Shown here: positions 1-8,711 of the stretch, piece by piece
Layout of the letters: each line of letters opens with the position of its first letter
How positions within the stretch are numbered: position 1 is the first letter of the stretch
Source: Caulobacteraceae bacterium
GTDB lineage: Bacteria > Pseudomonadota > Alphaproteobacteria > Caulobacterales > Caulobacteraceae
Direction of reading: 5' to 3'
Assembly (NCBI GenBank): GCA_025450315.1
Contig: JANWHQ010000045.1
Span: 62,001-126,000 of the forward strand
Length of the DNA stretch: 64,000 nt
Program-made: the position numbers and the translations under genes
Notes under the pieces: generated by a model
Databases searched by the model: none
What the model was told of the DNA's origin: nothing
What the model saw: the letters and a program-made list of their open reading frames with translations, nothing else

Positions 1-519
1 CAAGGCAGTCCATCCCCCCTTGGCGGCGATCTCGCGATAGCGGCCGTAGGCCTGGACCAGAGCGGCGTATCTCGGATCGGCCGGAGCCAGGCCCGCGGCC
101 CATGATGCAAGCTGATGGCCGGCCCGCGCCAGCGCGAAGTCGGCCGCCGCGTCATAGGGTTTGGGCCGGATCGCCCAGTCGGAGGGAAACCGGCCGGGCG
201 CAGTGCGGCCGCCATGCTGGGCCCGGGCGTAGGCGATGGCGGCGGCCTCCAGGCGCGCCTGGGCCTTGGCCTGAAGCTCAGGATCGGGCGACCGCAATGC
301 CGCCTCGGCGTCACCGACGTCGAATTCGCCGGGTGCGAAGCCCTGGGCCTCGGCGCCCTTCAGGGTCTGGATCAGGAGGGCGGCGTCGTCCGCGCTCAAC
401 GGGACGGACGGCTGTCCAGCCTGCAGGGAAACCCCAACCGCCGTCGCGGGGGCGCTCAGGGCTGGCGTCGCTGCACAGGCGCACAGCGCGACGACCAGGG
501 CGGACAGGCGTATCGACAT
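1..519 (-). CDS. L,D-transpeptidase YcbB-type, N-terminal part (runs off left edge)
   Basis: Reading the minus strand from an ATG at 519 gives an open frame of 173 codons with no stop before the window ends, so only the N-terminus is present. It starts with a short positively charged and hydrophobic stretch ending in an AxA-like site (residues about 1-23), a likely signal peptide. The next part, with the residues RYAALVQAYGRYREIAAKGG near the edge, resembles the scaffold domain that precedes the catalytic domain in YcbB/LdtD-type murein L,D-transpeptidases, which make 3-3 cross-links in periplasmic peptidoglycan. The peptidoglycan-binding and YkuD catalytic domains would lie outside the window, so activity cannot be judged. 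The family call rests on recall of the N-terminal pattern only. Confidence 0.6.
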   Translation of the reverse strand, partial: MSIRLSALVVALCACAATPALSAPATAVGVSLQAGQPSVPLSADDAALLIQTLKGAEAQGFAPGEFDVGDAEAALRSPDPELQAKAQARLEAAAIAYARAQHGGRTAPGRFPSDWAIRPKPYDAAADFALARAGHQLASWAAGLAPADPRYAALVQAYGRYREIAAKGGWTAL

Positions 520-526
520 GATCTCA

Positions 527-820
527 TCAGGCCATGGCGGCGGCCCCGGCGCCTTGACGGTGATCAACGCAAGCCATGGCGGCGCAGTCTGCCGGCGACC
601 GGACGCTCGCCCGACTGCGAAGCGTGCGGTGGCCTTCACCGGTCAGGACCACATAGCGGATTTCCAGGCCCCGACGGGCGTGGACGAAGCGGATGAGGCC
701 GGCGTCGCCGAGGCGTTTCAACCGACCCTGGATGGCGCGCGAGACATCGTCGCCGATCGGCTGGGACATGTGCTCGAAGCTGCGCAGGAATTGGACGTCC
801 GAACGAGCTGGCCAATCCAT
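527..820 (-). CDS. small hypothetical protein, possible winged-helix
   Basis: A 97-residue frame between the receiver-domain gene and the transpeptidase gene, on the same strand as both, with a 19-base gap to the gene upstream. Residues about 20-65 alternate predicted helix and strand and contain the pattern RLKRLGDAGLIRFVHARRG, which looks like a winged-helix recognition helix and wing (HTH of the type 'gene X is last, read as repressed or open'). The C-terminal 25 residues look low in complexity and may not be structured. I do not recognise a family. The coding assignment rests on position and strand bias. If real, it could be the DNA-binding partner of the neighbouring stand-alone receiver. 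Confidence 0.4.
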   Translation of the reverse strand: MDWPARSDVQFLRSFEHMSQPIGDDVSRAIQGRLKRLGDAGLIRFVHARRGLEIRYVVLTGEGHRTLRSRASVRSPADCAAMACVDHRQGAGAAAMA

Positions 821-839
821 CTTCGGCTCCGAACGCCTC

Positions 840-1229
840 TTACCGGTCCACCGCTTGGATGAACTCGGCGATCTGGGCGATGAGTTCGCCGCCCATCAGC
901 GGCTTTTCGATCAGCGGCGCTCCGGCGGCGGCGGCCTGGCGGCGGCACTCGAGCGTCGGATTGCTGGCGATGACGACGGCCGGGCAGCGCAAGCCGTCGC
1001 GGCGCAGGGCCCTCAGCAGAGTCAGGCCGGTTTCGTCGGGCAGGGCGTAGTCCAGCACCAGGCAGTCCGCCCGGGGGAAGTCCAGGCTCGCCTTCGCGTC
1101 CGCCGCGCAGGTCGCGATGCAGACGGCATAGCCCTCCGCCCGCAGTGCGAATTCCAGGGAATTCAACACCGCCAGGTCGTCCTCGACGACAGCGATCAAC
1201 GGGAGGTTTACGGAAGAAGCGGAGCCCAT
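840..1229 (-). CDS. single-domain response regulator receiver
   Basis: A 129-residue CheY-like receiver and nothing else. The acidic pocket is visible as VVEDD (residues 14-18), the phospho-accepting Asp is D60 in VLDYALP, and the conserved Lys is in LIEKPL near residue 111. There is no output domain. It lies just downstream of fixLJ on the same strand (58-base gap from fixJ), so FixL or the second FixL-like kinase at 17960 are natural phosphodonors. By analogy with other alphaproteobacterial stand-alone receivers, it may act as a phosphate sink or modulate the kinase. That role is inferred from context, not shown by the sequence. Confidence 0.8.
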   Translation of the reverse strand: MGSASSVNLPLIAVVEDDLAVLNSLEFALRAEGYAVCIATCAADAKASLDFPRADCLVLDYALPDETGLTLLRALRRDGLRCPAVVIASNPTLECRRQAAAAGAPLIEKPLMGGELIAQIAEFIQAVDR

Positions 1230-1287
1230 GCCGCCTTGTGGCGAACGTGGCGGCGACAGGCATTGATCCAGCGCAACCGCCGGACCC

Positions 1288-1905
1288 TCAGTCCTCGATC
1301 GGAGCCGCCTTCAGGGCCATGCGCACCAGGTCCGCGAACGCCGGCGCGCCCATCTTGGCCATCAGCTTGGCGCGGTAGACCTCGACGGTCCTGGCGCTGA
1401 TGCCCAGCTCCCAGGCGATGGTCTTGTTGAGTTGGCCCTCCACCAGCCGTCTCAGCACCTGGCGCTCGCGGCCGGAGAGCGTGGCGATGCGCGCCCGCAC
1501 GGCGGCCTGCTCGGCCTGTTCGGCGTGGCTGGCGCCGGCCTCGTGGAGCGCGGTCCTGACTATGCCGAGCAGACGCTCGTCGTCGAAGGGCTTCTCCAGG
1601 AAATCCTTGGCCCCGGCCTTCATGGCCTCGATGGCGAGGGGCACGTCGCCATGGCCGGTGATGACGATCACCGGCAAGGCCGCGCCGCGATTGCGAAGTT
1701 CGTTCAGCAGCTCCAGGCCGCTCATTTCCGGCATGCGCACGTCGGTGACGACGCAGCCGGCGTAGCCCTCGATCCCGCCGCCCAGGAAGGCGACGGCGGA
1801 CTCGTAGGTGCGCACCGGCAGGCCGGCGGTGTCGAACAGGAAGTCCAGCGACTCCCGCATCGCCTGGTCGTCGTCGATCACATGCACGAACGACTCACTC
1901 GGCAT
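1288..1905 (-). CDS. fixJ: FixJ-family two-component response regulator
   Basis: A 205-residue regulator with an N-terminal receiver (DDD at 11-13, phospho-acceptor D55 in [13 protein letters not shown], Lys in FLEKPFDDE) and a C-terminal LuxR/NarL-type helix-turn-helix ([19 protein letters not shown] onward). This is the FixJ architecture and length. The gene overlaps the 3' end of fixL by 11 bases, so the pair is translated together. FixJ phosphorylated by FixL under low oxygen normally activates fixK-type FNR regulators. No fixK gene lies in this window, but FixK-like boxes occur repeatedly to the right, which fits FixJ standing at the top of that cascade. Confidence 0.9.
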   Translation of the reverse strand: MPSESFVHVIDDDQAMRESLDFLFDTAGLPVRTYESAVAFLGGGIEGYAGCVVTDVRMPEMSGLELLNELRNRGAALPVIVITGHGDVPLAIEAMKAGAKDFLEKPFDDERLLGIVRTALHEAGASHAEQAEQAAVRARIATLSGRERQVLRRLVEGQLNKTIAWELGISARTVEVYRAKLMAKMGAPAFADLVRMALKAAPIED

Positions 1906-3439
1906 CAGCCACCTCTTTGGCGGAGGCCTTGCGGACCGTCATGTGGAACACCGCGCCGCCACTGGCGTGGGGCTCGACCCAGATCCTGCCTCCATGGGCC
2001 TCCACAATAGTACGGCAGATGGAAAGGCCTACCCCCATGCCCTGGGGTTTGGTGGTCACGAACGGCTGAAACAGGCGCTCGGAGACCTCAGGCGCAAGCC
2101 CCGGCCCGGTATCGGCGATGCTGATGTCCACCATCCTGCCCCGGCTGGGCCGGCTCGCGATGGTCAGCTCTCGCCGCGCGCTGTCGCTCATCGCCTCCAC
2201 GGCGTTACGGATCAGATTGAGCAGCACCTGCTGGATCTGCACCTTGTCGACCAGGACGAAGTCGGCGCCCTTGTCGAGGTCGAACACCACCCGCACCCCA
2301 AGCTGGCGGGCGCCGACCAGCGCCAGGGCGCTCGCCTCCTCGACCAGCTTGGCGACGCTCTCCACTCCCTGGCTGGTCTCGCCGCGCGACACGAATTCCC
2401 GAAGGCGGCGGATGATGTCCCCGGACCGCAAGGCCTGCTCCACCGCCTTGGCCAGGGCGTCGCGGACCTTCTGCGACGTGGCGGAGGGGTCGTCCGCCAG
2501 CAGCCGCTGGACGCCGTTGAGATAGTTGGCGATGGCCGAGAGCGGCTGGTTCAGCTCGTGCGCCAGGGCCGAGCTCATCTCGCCCAGGGCGGTCAGGCGC
2601 GAGATGTGCACCAGCTCCGCCTGCAGCTCCTGCAAGCGCTGCTCGGCCGTCTGGCGCTCGGTCAGGTCGCGGATGAAGCCGGTGAAGAAGCGGCTGTCGC
2701 CCGAGCGCATCTCGCCCACCGACAGCTCCATGGGAAAGGTCGAGCCGTCCTTGCGCTCGCCGACCACCACCCGGCCGATGCCGATGATCCGCCGCTCGCC
2801 GGTCTGCTCGTAACGATCCAGATAGCCGTCGTGCTGCACTCGATAGGGCTCGGGCATCAGCATCTTGACGTTGGCGCCGATCACCTCGGCCGGGGCATAG
2901 CCGAACAGGCGCTCGGCCGCGGCGCTGAAGGACTGGATGAGGCCACGGCTGTCGATGACGATCATGGCGTCCGGCACGGTCTCGAGGATCGAGCGCAGGT
3001 GCGCCTCGCCCGAGACGAGATCGGCGTGGGTCTGCTGTCCGGCCGCGATGGCCTGCCGCCGCTGCTGGCCGGCCCAGGACGCGCCCAGGCCCACCACCAG
3101 GAACACCAGCCCGCGCACCACGGCCAGAGCCGCCGGCTCGGCCGCGCCTTCCGCCCAGACGACCCCGAATCCCAGGCCGACGGCGGTGGCCAGGATCCCC
3201 GGGCCGGCGCCGGCATAGATCCCGATCACGCCGACCACCGGGGTCAGGAGCAGGTAGGCCGAGATGCCCCCCATGGCCGACGACATGACGCGTTCGGCGC
3301 CCGCCGCCGCGGTCAGCAGCAGGAGCCCGATCAAGCAACGCACCCTCAGGCTGGCCGTCCACTGTTCGGCCTTCAGAATCTCCGGAAGCTGCAACAGTCG
3401 GCCTTCTGCGCGTTGGTGAAGGAAACGACCACCATACAT
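1895..3439 (-). CDS. fixL: FixL oxygen-sensing histidine kinase
   Basis: 514 residues: an N-terminal hydrophobic region with three or four membrane segments (about 35-125), a PAS domain (about 145-262), a HisKA domain with H294 in [13 protein letters not shown], and a HATPase domain (N box [10 protein letters not shown] boxes DTGPGL and GMGVGLSIC). The PAS domain carries the FixL haem signature: H203 in [11 protein letters not shown] as proximal ligand and R223 in RIIGIGR, the distal Arg that senses bound oxygen. Haem-bound oxygen therefore probably inhibits autophosphorylation, and FixJ, encoded immediately downstream with an 11-base overlap, is the partner. The divergent operon beginning at 3567 shares the promoter region and has a FixK-like box. 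ATG at 3439 is the first available start. Confidence 0.92.
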   Translation of the reverse strand: MYGGRFLHQRAEGRLLQLPEILKAEQWTASLRVRCLIGLLLLTAAAGAERVMSSAMGGISAYLLLTPVVGVIGIYAGAGPGILATAVGLGFGVVWAEGAAEPAALAVVRGLVFLVVGLGASWAGQQRRQAIAAGQQTHADLVSGEAHLRSILETVPDAMIVIDSRGLIQSFSAAAERLFGYAPAEVIGANVKMLMPEPYRVQHDGYLDRYEQTGERRIIGIGRVVVGERKDGSTFPMELSVGEMRSGDSRFFTGFIRDLTERQTAEQRLQELQAELVHISRLTALGEMSSALAHELNQPLSAIANYLNGVQRLLADDPSATSQKVRDALAKAVEQALRSGDIIRRLREFVSRGETSQGVESVAKLVEEASALALVGARQLGVRVVFDLDKGADFVLVDKVQIQQVLLNLIRNAVEAMSDSARRELTIASRPSRGRMVDISIADTGPGLAPEVSERLFQPFVTTKPQGMGVGLSICRTIVEAHGGRIWVEPHASGGAVFHMTVRKASAKEVADAE

Positions 3440-3502
3440 GGGCCTGGCGCCCCTGGCGGCTCAGTAGATTTACGTAACCCTGCCGGGGCGCCTAGCGTGT
3501 TC

Positions 3503-3516
3503 TTGAGCTACCTCAA
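3503..3516. promoter_or_regulatory. FixK/FNR-like box
   Basis: The 14-bp TTGAGCTACCTCAA is a perfect palindrome of 5-bp arms (TTGAG/CTCAA) close to the FNR/FixK consensus TTGAT-N4-ATCAA. It lies 50 bases before the NAD(P)H oxidoreductase start and 64 bases before fixL on the other strand, so it could activate either gene under low oxygen. Confidence 0.65.
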
Positions 3517-3566
3517 AGCCACCGCCCGCGGCGCGTGCAACCTTCAGCCGCGAAGGAGCCCTGGCC

Positions 3567-4172
3567 ATGAAGCACGCCCTGATCATCGCTCATCCCGCGG
3601 CTCGGAGCTTTACCGGCGCCATGGCCAAGGCCTATGCCGACGCCCTGGCCGCCAAGGGCCATGAGGTCCTCGAGCGTGACCTCTACCGGATGGGCTTCGA
3701 TCCCTGCCTGCGCCCGGGCGAAGTTCCGGGGCCGAAGGGCTTCGAGCCCGGCGCCGACGTCCAGGCCGAGCGCGAACTGATCAAGGACGTGCAGTCGTTC
3801 GCCTTCTTCTACCCGGTCTGGATCAACTCGCCGCCGGCCATCCTCAAAGGCTATCTCGAACGCGTGTTCGGCATGGGCTTCGGTTATGGCATGGTGCAGG
3901 GCGGCAACGGGCCGCTGCTCACCGGGCGGAGCATGATCAGCTTTTCCTCGTCGGGCGCGCCCAAGCAGTGGATGATGCAGACGGGCTGCTGGGACGCCAT
4001 GCGAAAGCTGTTCGACGAGCATTTCTCCTCGGTCTGCGGCATCGAGGTGCTGGACCACCTGCATTTCGGGGGCATCGCCCCCGGCATCACGGCGGAGGCG
4101 GTCGAGGGCTGCGCGGCCCAGGTTCGGGCCGCCGCCGACAGCCATTTCGGCCGGCCTGTGCAGGCGGCCTGA
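3567..4172 (+). CDS. NAD(P)H-dependent FMN oxidoreductase, flavodoxin-like fold
   Basis: A 201-residue cytosolic protein of the NAD(P)H dehydrogenase (quinone)/KefF/WrbA-like flavodoxin-fold group. The N-terminal ALIIAHPAARSFTGAMAK is the FMN phosphate-binding loop, and FFYPVWINSPPAILKGYLERV matches the conserved second loop of MdaB/KefF enzymes. It would transfer two electrons from NAD(P)H to quinones or similar acceptors, avoiding radicals. Start ATG at 3567 follows an AAGGAG ribosome site eight bases upstream. It is the first gene of a tight seven-gene operon (gap to pta six bases) and has a FixK-like box 50 bases upstream, so induction at low oxygen is likely. Confidence 0.85.
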   Translation: MKHALIIAHPAARSFTGAMAKAYADALAAKGHEVLERDLYRMGFDPCLRPGEVPGPKGFEPGADVQAERELIKDVQSFAFFYPVWINSPPAILKGYLERVFGMGFGYGMVQGGNGPLLTGRSMISFSSSGAPKQWMMQTGCWDAMRKLFDEHFSSVCGIEVLDHLHFGGIAPGITAEAVEGCAAQVRAAADSHFGRPVQAA

Positions 4173-4178
4173 TCCACG

Positions 4179-5141
4179 GTGGCGCCTGTCAGGCCCAGCC
4201 CCCCGCCGCAGATTCCGTCAGGACATGAGTTGTTCCGCCGGATCCTGGCGCAATGCGCGGGCCTCGATGCCCTGCCCACCGCTGTCGTGCATCCGTGCGA
4301 CGTGATCAGCCTGAGCGGCGCCTTGGACGCCGCCGCCGCCGGGCTGATCCACCCCATCCTGGTCGGCCCCGAGGCCAAGATCCGCGCCGCGGCGGCCGAG
4401 GCCGGACTCGACATCTCGCCCTTCCGCCTCGAGCCCGCGCCCCACAGCCACGCGGCCGCAGCCCGGGCGGTGGAGCTCGTGCGCGCCGGCGAGGCGGCGA
4501 TGCTGATGAAGGGCGCGCTGCACACCGACGAGCTGATGCGTGAGGTGGTGGCGGCCGACAGCGGCCTGCGCACCGCGCGCCGGATCAGCCACGCCTTCCT
4601 GATGGACGTGCGGCACTATCCCCGCCCGCTGGTGATCACCGACGCGGCGATCAACGTCACGCCCTGCCTGGAAGAGAAGCGCGACATCGTCCAGAACGCC
4701 ATCGACCTGGCGATCGTGCTGGGGATCAAGACGCCCCGCGTCGCGATCCTGTCGGCGGTGGAGACGGTGACGCCCAAGCTGCCCTCGACCATCGACGCGG
4801 CGGCCCTCTGCAAGATGGCGGACCGCCGGCAGATCACCGGCGGCCTGGTGGACGGCCCCCTCGCCTTCGACAACGCCGTCAGCCCCGCCTCCGCCGAGGA
4901 GAAGGGCATCGTCTCGCCGGTCGCGGGCCTGGCCGACATCCTGGTCGTGCCCGACCTCGAGGCCGGCAACATGCTGGTCAAGCAGCTGACCTTCCTGGCC
5001 GGCGCCGACGCGGCGGGGGTCGTCCTGGGCGCGCGGGTCCCGATCGTGCTGACCAGCCGGGCGGATTCGCCGCTCGAGCGGGTGGCCTCCTGCGCCGTGG
5101 GCGTGCTGCTGGCCCACAGCCGGGCCCCGATCGCGGCCTGA
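4179..5141 (+). CDS. pta: phosphate acetyl/butyryltransferase
   Basis: A 320-residue member of the PTA/PTB family, converting acetyl-CoA plus phosphate to acetyl phosphate and CoA. Family regions seen are the N-terminal HPCDVISLSGALDAAAAGLI, MLMKGALHTDELMREVV in the middle, and the C-terminal LADILVVPDLEAGNMLVKQL. The length fits the short class without the extra regulatory N-terminal domains of long Pta. Translation starts at GTG 4179, six bases after the preceding stop. ackA follows after three bases, so the two form the usual acetyl-CoA to acetate pathway that makes ATP by substrate-level phosphorylation when respiration is limited. Confidence 0.9.
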   Translation: MAPVRPSPPPQIPSGHELFRRILAQCAGLDALPTAVVHPCDVISLSGALDAAAAGLIHPILVGPEAKIRAAAAEAGLDISPFRLEPAPHSHAAAARAVELVRAGEAAMLMKGALHTDELMREVVAADSGLRTARRISHAFLMDVRHYPRPLVITDAAINVTPCLEEKRDIVQNAIDLAIVLGIKTPRVAILSAVETVTPKLPSTIDAAALCKMADRRQITGGLVDGPLAFDNAVSPASAEEKGIVSPVAGLADILVVPDLEAGNMLVKQLTFLAGADAAGVVLGARVPIVLTSRADSPLERVASCAVGVLLAHSRAPIAA

Positions 5142-5144
5142 CCC

Positions 5145-6254
5145 GTGGCCGGGCTGATCCTCGCCTTGAACGCCGGCTCCTCCAGCCTCAAGGCGGCCCT
5201 GTTCGAGCTTGGCCCCGATGGCCCGCGCCCCGCCGGGCGCACCTTGATCGAGCATCCCGCCGGCGCCGCCGAGGCGGTGGCCATGGCCCTGGCGTGGGCC
5301 AACGCGGCGGCTGCGGGCCGACCGTTGGCGGCGGCCGGGCACCGGGTGGTCCACGGCGGCGCGCGCTTCCATGCCGCGACCCCGATCACCCCAAAGGTGA
5401 CCCAGGACCTGGACGCCCTGACCCCGCTGGCGCCCCTGCATCAGCCCGAGTGCGTGGCCGCGATCCGCGCCCTGACCCGGCTCGAGCCCGACCTGCCGCA
5501 GGTGGCCTGTTTCGACACGGCCTTCCATTGGGGCCAGCCCGCCGTCGCCCAGCGCCTCGGCCTGCCGCGCGCCCTGCACGATCGCGGCGTGCGCCGCTAT
5601 GGGTTCCATGGCCTGTCGTACGAGCACGTGGCCGATCGCCTGCGGGCGCTGGATCCGGACCTGGCCGCCGGCAAGGTGATCGGCGCGCACCTTGGATCGG
5701 GCGCCAGCCTCTGCGCCATGGCCGCCGGGCGCAGCGTCGACACCACCATGGGCTTCTCGCCGCTCGATGGCCTGTTGATGAGCACCCGCTGCGGCTCACT
5801 GGACCCGGGGGTGGTGCTCTATCTGCTGCAGCACGAGAGGATGGCGGCGGACGAGATCCAGGACCTGCTCTATCGGCGCTCGGGACTCTTGGGCGTCTCG
5901 GATCTGAGCGGCGACATGCGCGAGCTGCTGGCCAGCCCCGATCCTCGCGCCGCCGAAGCGGTGGAGCTGTTCGTCCGGCGCGCCGCCCAGTTGATCGGCG
6001 CGCTCGCCGTGTCCCTGGGCGGCGTCGATGGCCTGGTGTTCACCGGCGGAGTGGGGGAGAACAGCGCCGACGTCAGGGGGCGCATCGCCGCCGAGCTCGC
6101 CTGGCTCGGCCTGGAATTGGCCGATCAGGCCGGCGCGGGGGAACGTCGGATCCACAGCGCCTCGAGCCGGATCGCCGCCTGGGTGATCCCCGCCGACGAG
6201 GAGATCGTCATCGCCCGCAGCGTGATCGTGGCGCTTGGGCTTCCGGTCCATTGA
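5145..6254 (+). CDS. ackA: acetate kinase
   Basis: A 369-residue enzyme of the ASKHA acetate/butyrate kinase family that turns acetyl phosphate and ADP into acetate and ATP. Diagnostic segments are LALNAGSSSLKAALFEL at the N-terminus, the catalytic region FDTAFHW, RYGFHGLSYEHV, IGAHLGSGASLCA and the C-terminal VFTGGVGENS. It is somewhat shorter than the usual 390-400 residues but all core motifs are present. It starts with GTG at 5145 three bases after pta. Its TGA stop lies inside a FixK-like 14-bp site that precedes the universal stress gene. Confidence 0.92.
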   Translation: MAGLILALNAGSSSLKAALFELGPDGPRPAGRTLIEHPAGAAEAVAMALAWANAAAAGRPLAAAGHRVVHGGARFHAATPITPKVTQDLDALTPLAPLHQPECVAAIRALTRLEPDLPQVACFDTAFHWGQPAVAQRLGLPRALHDRGVRRYGFHGLSYEHVADRLRALDPDLAAGKVIGAHLGSGASLCAMAAGRSVDTTMGFSPLDGLLMSTRCGSLDPGVVLYLLQHERMAADEIQDLLYRRSGLLGVSDLSGDMRELLASPDPRAAEAVELFVRRAAQLIGALAVSLGGVDGLVFTGGVGENSADVRGRIAAELAWLGLELADQAGAGERRIHSASSRIAAWVIPADEEIVIARSVIVALGLPVH

Positions 6255-6264
6255 TCCACCGCAA
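6251..6264. promoter_or_regulatory. FixK/FNR-like box (imperfect)
   Basis: TTGATCCACCGCAA keeps the left TTGAT half-site and the CAA end of the right one. It overlaps the ackA stop and ends 58 bases before the universal stress protein start, suggesting an internal low-oxygen promoter in the operon. Confidence 0.45.
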
Positions 6265-6322
6265 GGCGCGCGGTCGGCCGCCGGCGCATCCTTCGACCGC
6301 TGACTGGTAGAAGGAGCCCGCC

Positions 6323-7156
6323 ATGTCGTACGCGTCCATCCTCACCCACTTCGCCGCCGAGCCCGAGGCCGAGGCGCGGCTGATGCTGGCGGCCGACCTC
6401 GCCAACCAGTTCGACGCGGCCCTGATTGGCGTCGGCGCGGAGTTCTTCGAGCCTCCCTCCATCGCCCAGAGCGTGGGCTATGTGGACGGCGAGACCCTTG
6501 TCGCCGAGGCCACCGCCGTCCGCGACGACCTGCAGCGGGCGAAAGTCAGGTTCCTGGAGATCGGCAAGACCGTTCGCGCGGGCTCGGACTGGCGCGCCGG
6601 GGTCGGCCTGCCGTGGGAGCTGGTGGCCGAAGAGGCGCGCGCCGCCGACCTGATCGTCTGCGGGCAGGACCGCCCGGACAGATGGGGCCTGCACAATCAC
6701 GCCAATCCGGGCGACGTGCTGATGCTCGCCGGACGCCCCGTGCTGATCGCGCCGGCCAAGCTCGCCAAGATCGACGCCTCCAGCGTCCTGGTCGCCTGGA
6801 AGGACACCCGGGAGTCCCGGCGCGCCGTGCTCGACGCCATGCCGTTCCTCACGCGCGCCAAGCAGGTGCTGATCGCCGAGGTCTGCGAACGGGCGGACGA
6901 GGAGGACGCGCGGTCGCGCACCGCCGATGTCGCGGAGTATCTCGGGCGTCACGGCGTCAAATGCTCTACGGCCGTGCGCGAGTGCGGCCACGGACAGCCG
7001 TCGGCGGCCCTGCTGCAGATGGCGGCCATGCAGGACGCGGGACTGATCGTCGCCGGCGGCTACGGCCACGCCCGGTTTCGTGAATGGGTGTTCGGCGGCG
7101 TGACCCGCGACCTGCTCGCCGGCGCGACGCGGGCGGCGGTGCTGCTGAGCCACTGA
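6323..7156 (+). CDS. universal stress protein, tandem UspA domains
   Basis: 277 residues with two Usp-like halves (about 1-145 and 148-277). The second half ends in the UspA ATP-binding-like signature GGYGHARFREWVFGGVTRDLL; the first half has ADLIVCGQDRPDR, a weaker version. Tandem Usp proteins are typical of hypoxia and dormancy regulons. The start ATG at 6323 follows AAGGAG. There is a 68-base gap after ackA, larger than other gaps in the operon, that contains a FixK-like site, and only seven bases separate it from the phosphorylase gene downstream. Confidence 0.85.
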   Translation: MSYASILTHFAAEPEAEARLMLAADLANQFDAALIGVGAEFFEPPSIAQSVGYVDGETLVAEATAVRDDLQRAKVRFLEIGKTVRAGSDWRAGVGLPWELVAEEARAADLIVCGQDRPDRWGLHNHANPGDVLMLAGRPVLIAPAKLAKIDASSVLVAWKDTRESRRAVLDAMPFLTRAKQVLIAEVCERADEEDARSRTADVAEYLGRHGVKCSTAVRECGHGQPSAALLQMAAMQDAGLIVAGGYGHARFREWVFGGVTRDLLAGATRAAVLLSH

Positions 7157-7163
7157 GCCGCCG

Positions 7164-8711
7164 ATGGCGCCTCGGGAGAGACCGGACCGGGCCGCCGCGC
7201 CGGCGCAGGCGTTCGGCCTCAAGGTCAAGCGCCTGCCGCTGAACACGTTTCGCGAGAACGTCATCGTGCTCGGCCGGAACTGCTCGGCCCTGCATCCCGA
7301 ACGCTTCGCCGGCTCGCGCAAGCTGACGGTGCGGAGCGCCCGGACCTCGATCATCGCCAGTCTCGACATCGCCGAGGAAGGCGATCTTCTGGCGAACGAC
7401 GAGGTCGGGCTGACCGAGCCCGCCTTCCGGAGGCTGGGAGTCAGGGAAGGCGAGCGCGTGGAGGTCTCCCCGGCCCGCGCGCCAGCCAGCCTCGATTGCG
7501 TCCGGGCCAAGATCGGCGGCCAGGTCCTGTCCCGCAGCGAGATGGCGCAGGTGATCGGCGATCTCGCGGCCCACCGCTATTCCGACATGGAGATCGCCGC
7601 CTTCCTGATCGCCTGCGCCAACTTCCTGACTACCCAGGAGGTGGTCGACATGACCGAGGCCATGGTGGACTCCGGCGCGCGGCTCTCCTGGCCCTCCCAG
7701 CTCATCGTCGACAAGCACTGCGTCGGCGGCGTGCCGGGCAACCGCACCAGCATCATCGTCGTGCCGATCCTGGTGGCGCATGGCCTGACCGTGCCCAAGA
7801 CCTCCTCGCGCGCCATCACCTCGCCGGCGGGGACCGCCGACACCATGGCGCAGCTGGCCCGCGTGGATCTCGGCGTCGAGGAGATGCGCGCGGCGGTGGA
7901 AAAAGCCGGCGGATGCATCGTCTGGGGCGGCCACGTCAATCTGTCGCCCGCCGACGACATCCTGATCTCCGTCGAACGCCCGCTGGGCGTCGATACGCCC
8001 GAGCAGATGGTGGCCTCGATCCTGTCCAAGAAGGTCGCGGCGGGCTCGACGCACCTGCTGCTCGACATCCCCATCGGCCCCACCGCCAAGGTGCGCGACC
8101 TGGAGAAGGGCCACCGACTGCGCAAGCTGTTCGAGTTCGTGGGCGGCTCCTTCGGGCTGAACATCGAGGTGACCCTGACCGACGGATCGCGTCCGATCGG
8201 CCGCGGCATCGGGCCCGAGCTGGAGATCCGCGACGTGCTGGCCGTGCTGGACCGGTCCGCCGGCGCACCTCGCGACCTTCGCCACAAGGCGCTGCGCCTG
8301 GCCGGCCAGCTGCTGGAGTTCGATCCCGGCATGCGCGGCGGCGAAGGCGAGTCCCGGGCACGCGAGCTTCTGGACAGCGGCGCGGCCCGCACGGCGCTGG
8401 ACCGGATCATCGCCGCTCAAGGCGACGGCGGCTCGGATCGTTCGCTCGGCGGGCTGACGCACGAGGTCTACGCGCCGAGGGACGGGGTGGTGGCGTCGAT
8501 CGACTGCGCGCGGATCAGCCGGGTGGCGCGTCTGGCGGGCGCGCCGGCGGACCCTGGCGCCGGCGTCCTTCTGCTCAAACAGGTGGGCGAGGTGGTGCGC
8601 AAGGGCGAGCCCCTCTGCCGGATCCACGCCCGCGAACCGGCCGATTTCGGCTTCTCGGTCGAGTGGGCCGCCGACGACGCAGGCTTCCTGATCCAGGCGA
8701 GCGGCGCGTGA
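7164..8711 (+). CDS. AMP phosphorylase-type nucleoside phosphorylase (thymidine phosphorylase family)
   Basis: 515 residues. The core matches the DeoA family (DKHCVGGVPGNRTSIIVVPI phosphate-binding loop, KTSSRAITSPAGTADTM). It also has an N-terminal extension of about 85 residues, as in AMP phosphorylases, which cleave NMPs with phosphate to base plus ribose 1,5-bisphosphate; simple DeoA enzymes lack this extension. I therefore favour the AMP phosphorylase group over thymidine phosphorylase, but substrate choice is an inference. The start is read as ATG 7164, seven bases after the usp gene. The downstream PRPP synthetase homologue overlaps it by four bases (GTGA), supporting a joint role in nucleotide and ribose-phosphate recycling. 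Confidence 0.82.
   Translation: MAPRERPDRAAAPAQAFGLKVKRLPLNTFRENVIVLGRNCSALHPERFAGSRKLTVRSARTSIIASLDIAEEGDLLANDEVGLTEPAFRRLGVREGERVEVSPARAPASLDCVRAKIGGQVLSRSEMAQVIGDLAAHRYSDMEIAAFLIACANFLTTQEVVDMTEAMVDSGARLSWPSQLIVDKHCVGGVPGNRTSIIVVPILVAHGLTVPKTSSRAITSPAGTADTMAQLARVDLGVEEMRAAVEKAGGCIVWGGHVNLSPADDILISVERPLGVDTPEQMVASILSKKVAAGSTHLLLDIPIGPTAKVRDLEKGHRLRKLFEFVGGSFGLNIEVTLTDGSRPIGRGIGPELEIRDVLAVLDRSAGAPRDLRHKALRLAGQLLEFDPGMRGGEGESRARELLDSGAARTALDRIIAAQGDGGSDRSLGGLTHEVYAPRDGVVASIDCARISRVARLAGAPADPGAGVLLLKQVGEVVRKGEPLCRIHAREPADFGFSVEWAADDAGFLIQASGA

Noticed and set aside
1808-3664. Long plus-strand frame of 618 codons opposite fixL
   Set aside because: It is antisense to a gene with full FixL motifs, has His/Gln/Gly-rich low-complexity text and no domain. 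Such frames are common in high-GC DNA.
4218-5690. 490-codon minus-strand frame opposite pta and ackA
   Set aside because: It covers two well-defined enzymes on the other strand and has no recognisable motifs.
7496-8707. Upstream extension of the PRPP synthetase frame inside the phosphorylase gene
   Set aside because: The first 404 codons are Arg/Gly-rich shadow text; the family begins at GTG 8708, which overlaps the previous stop.
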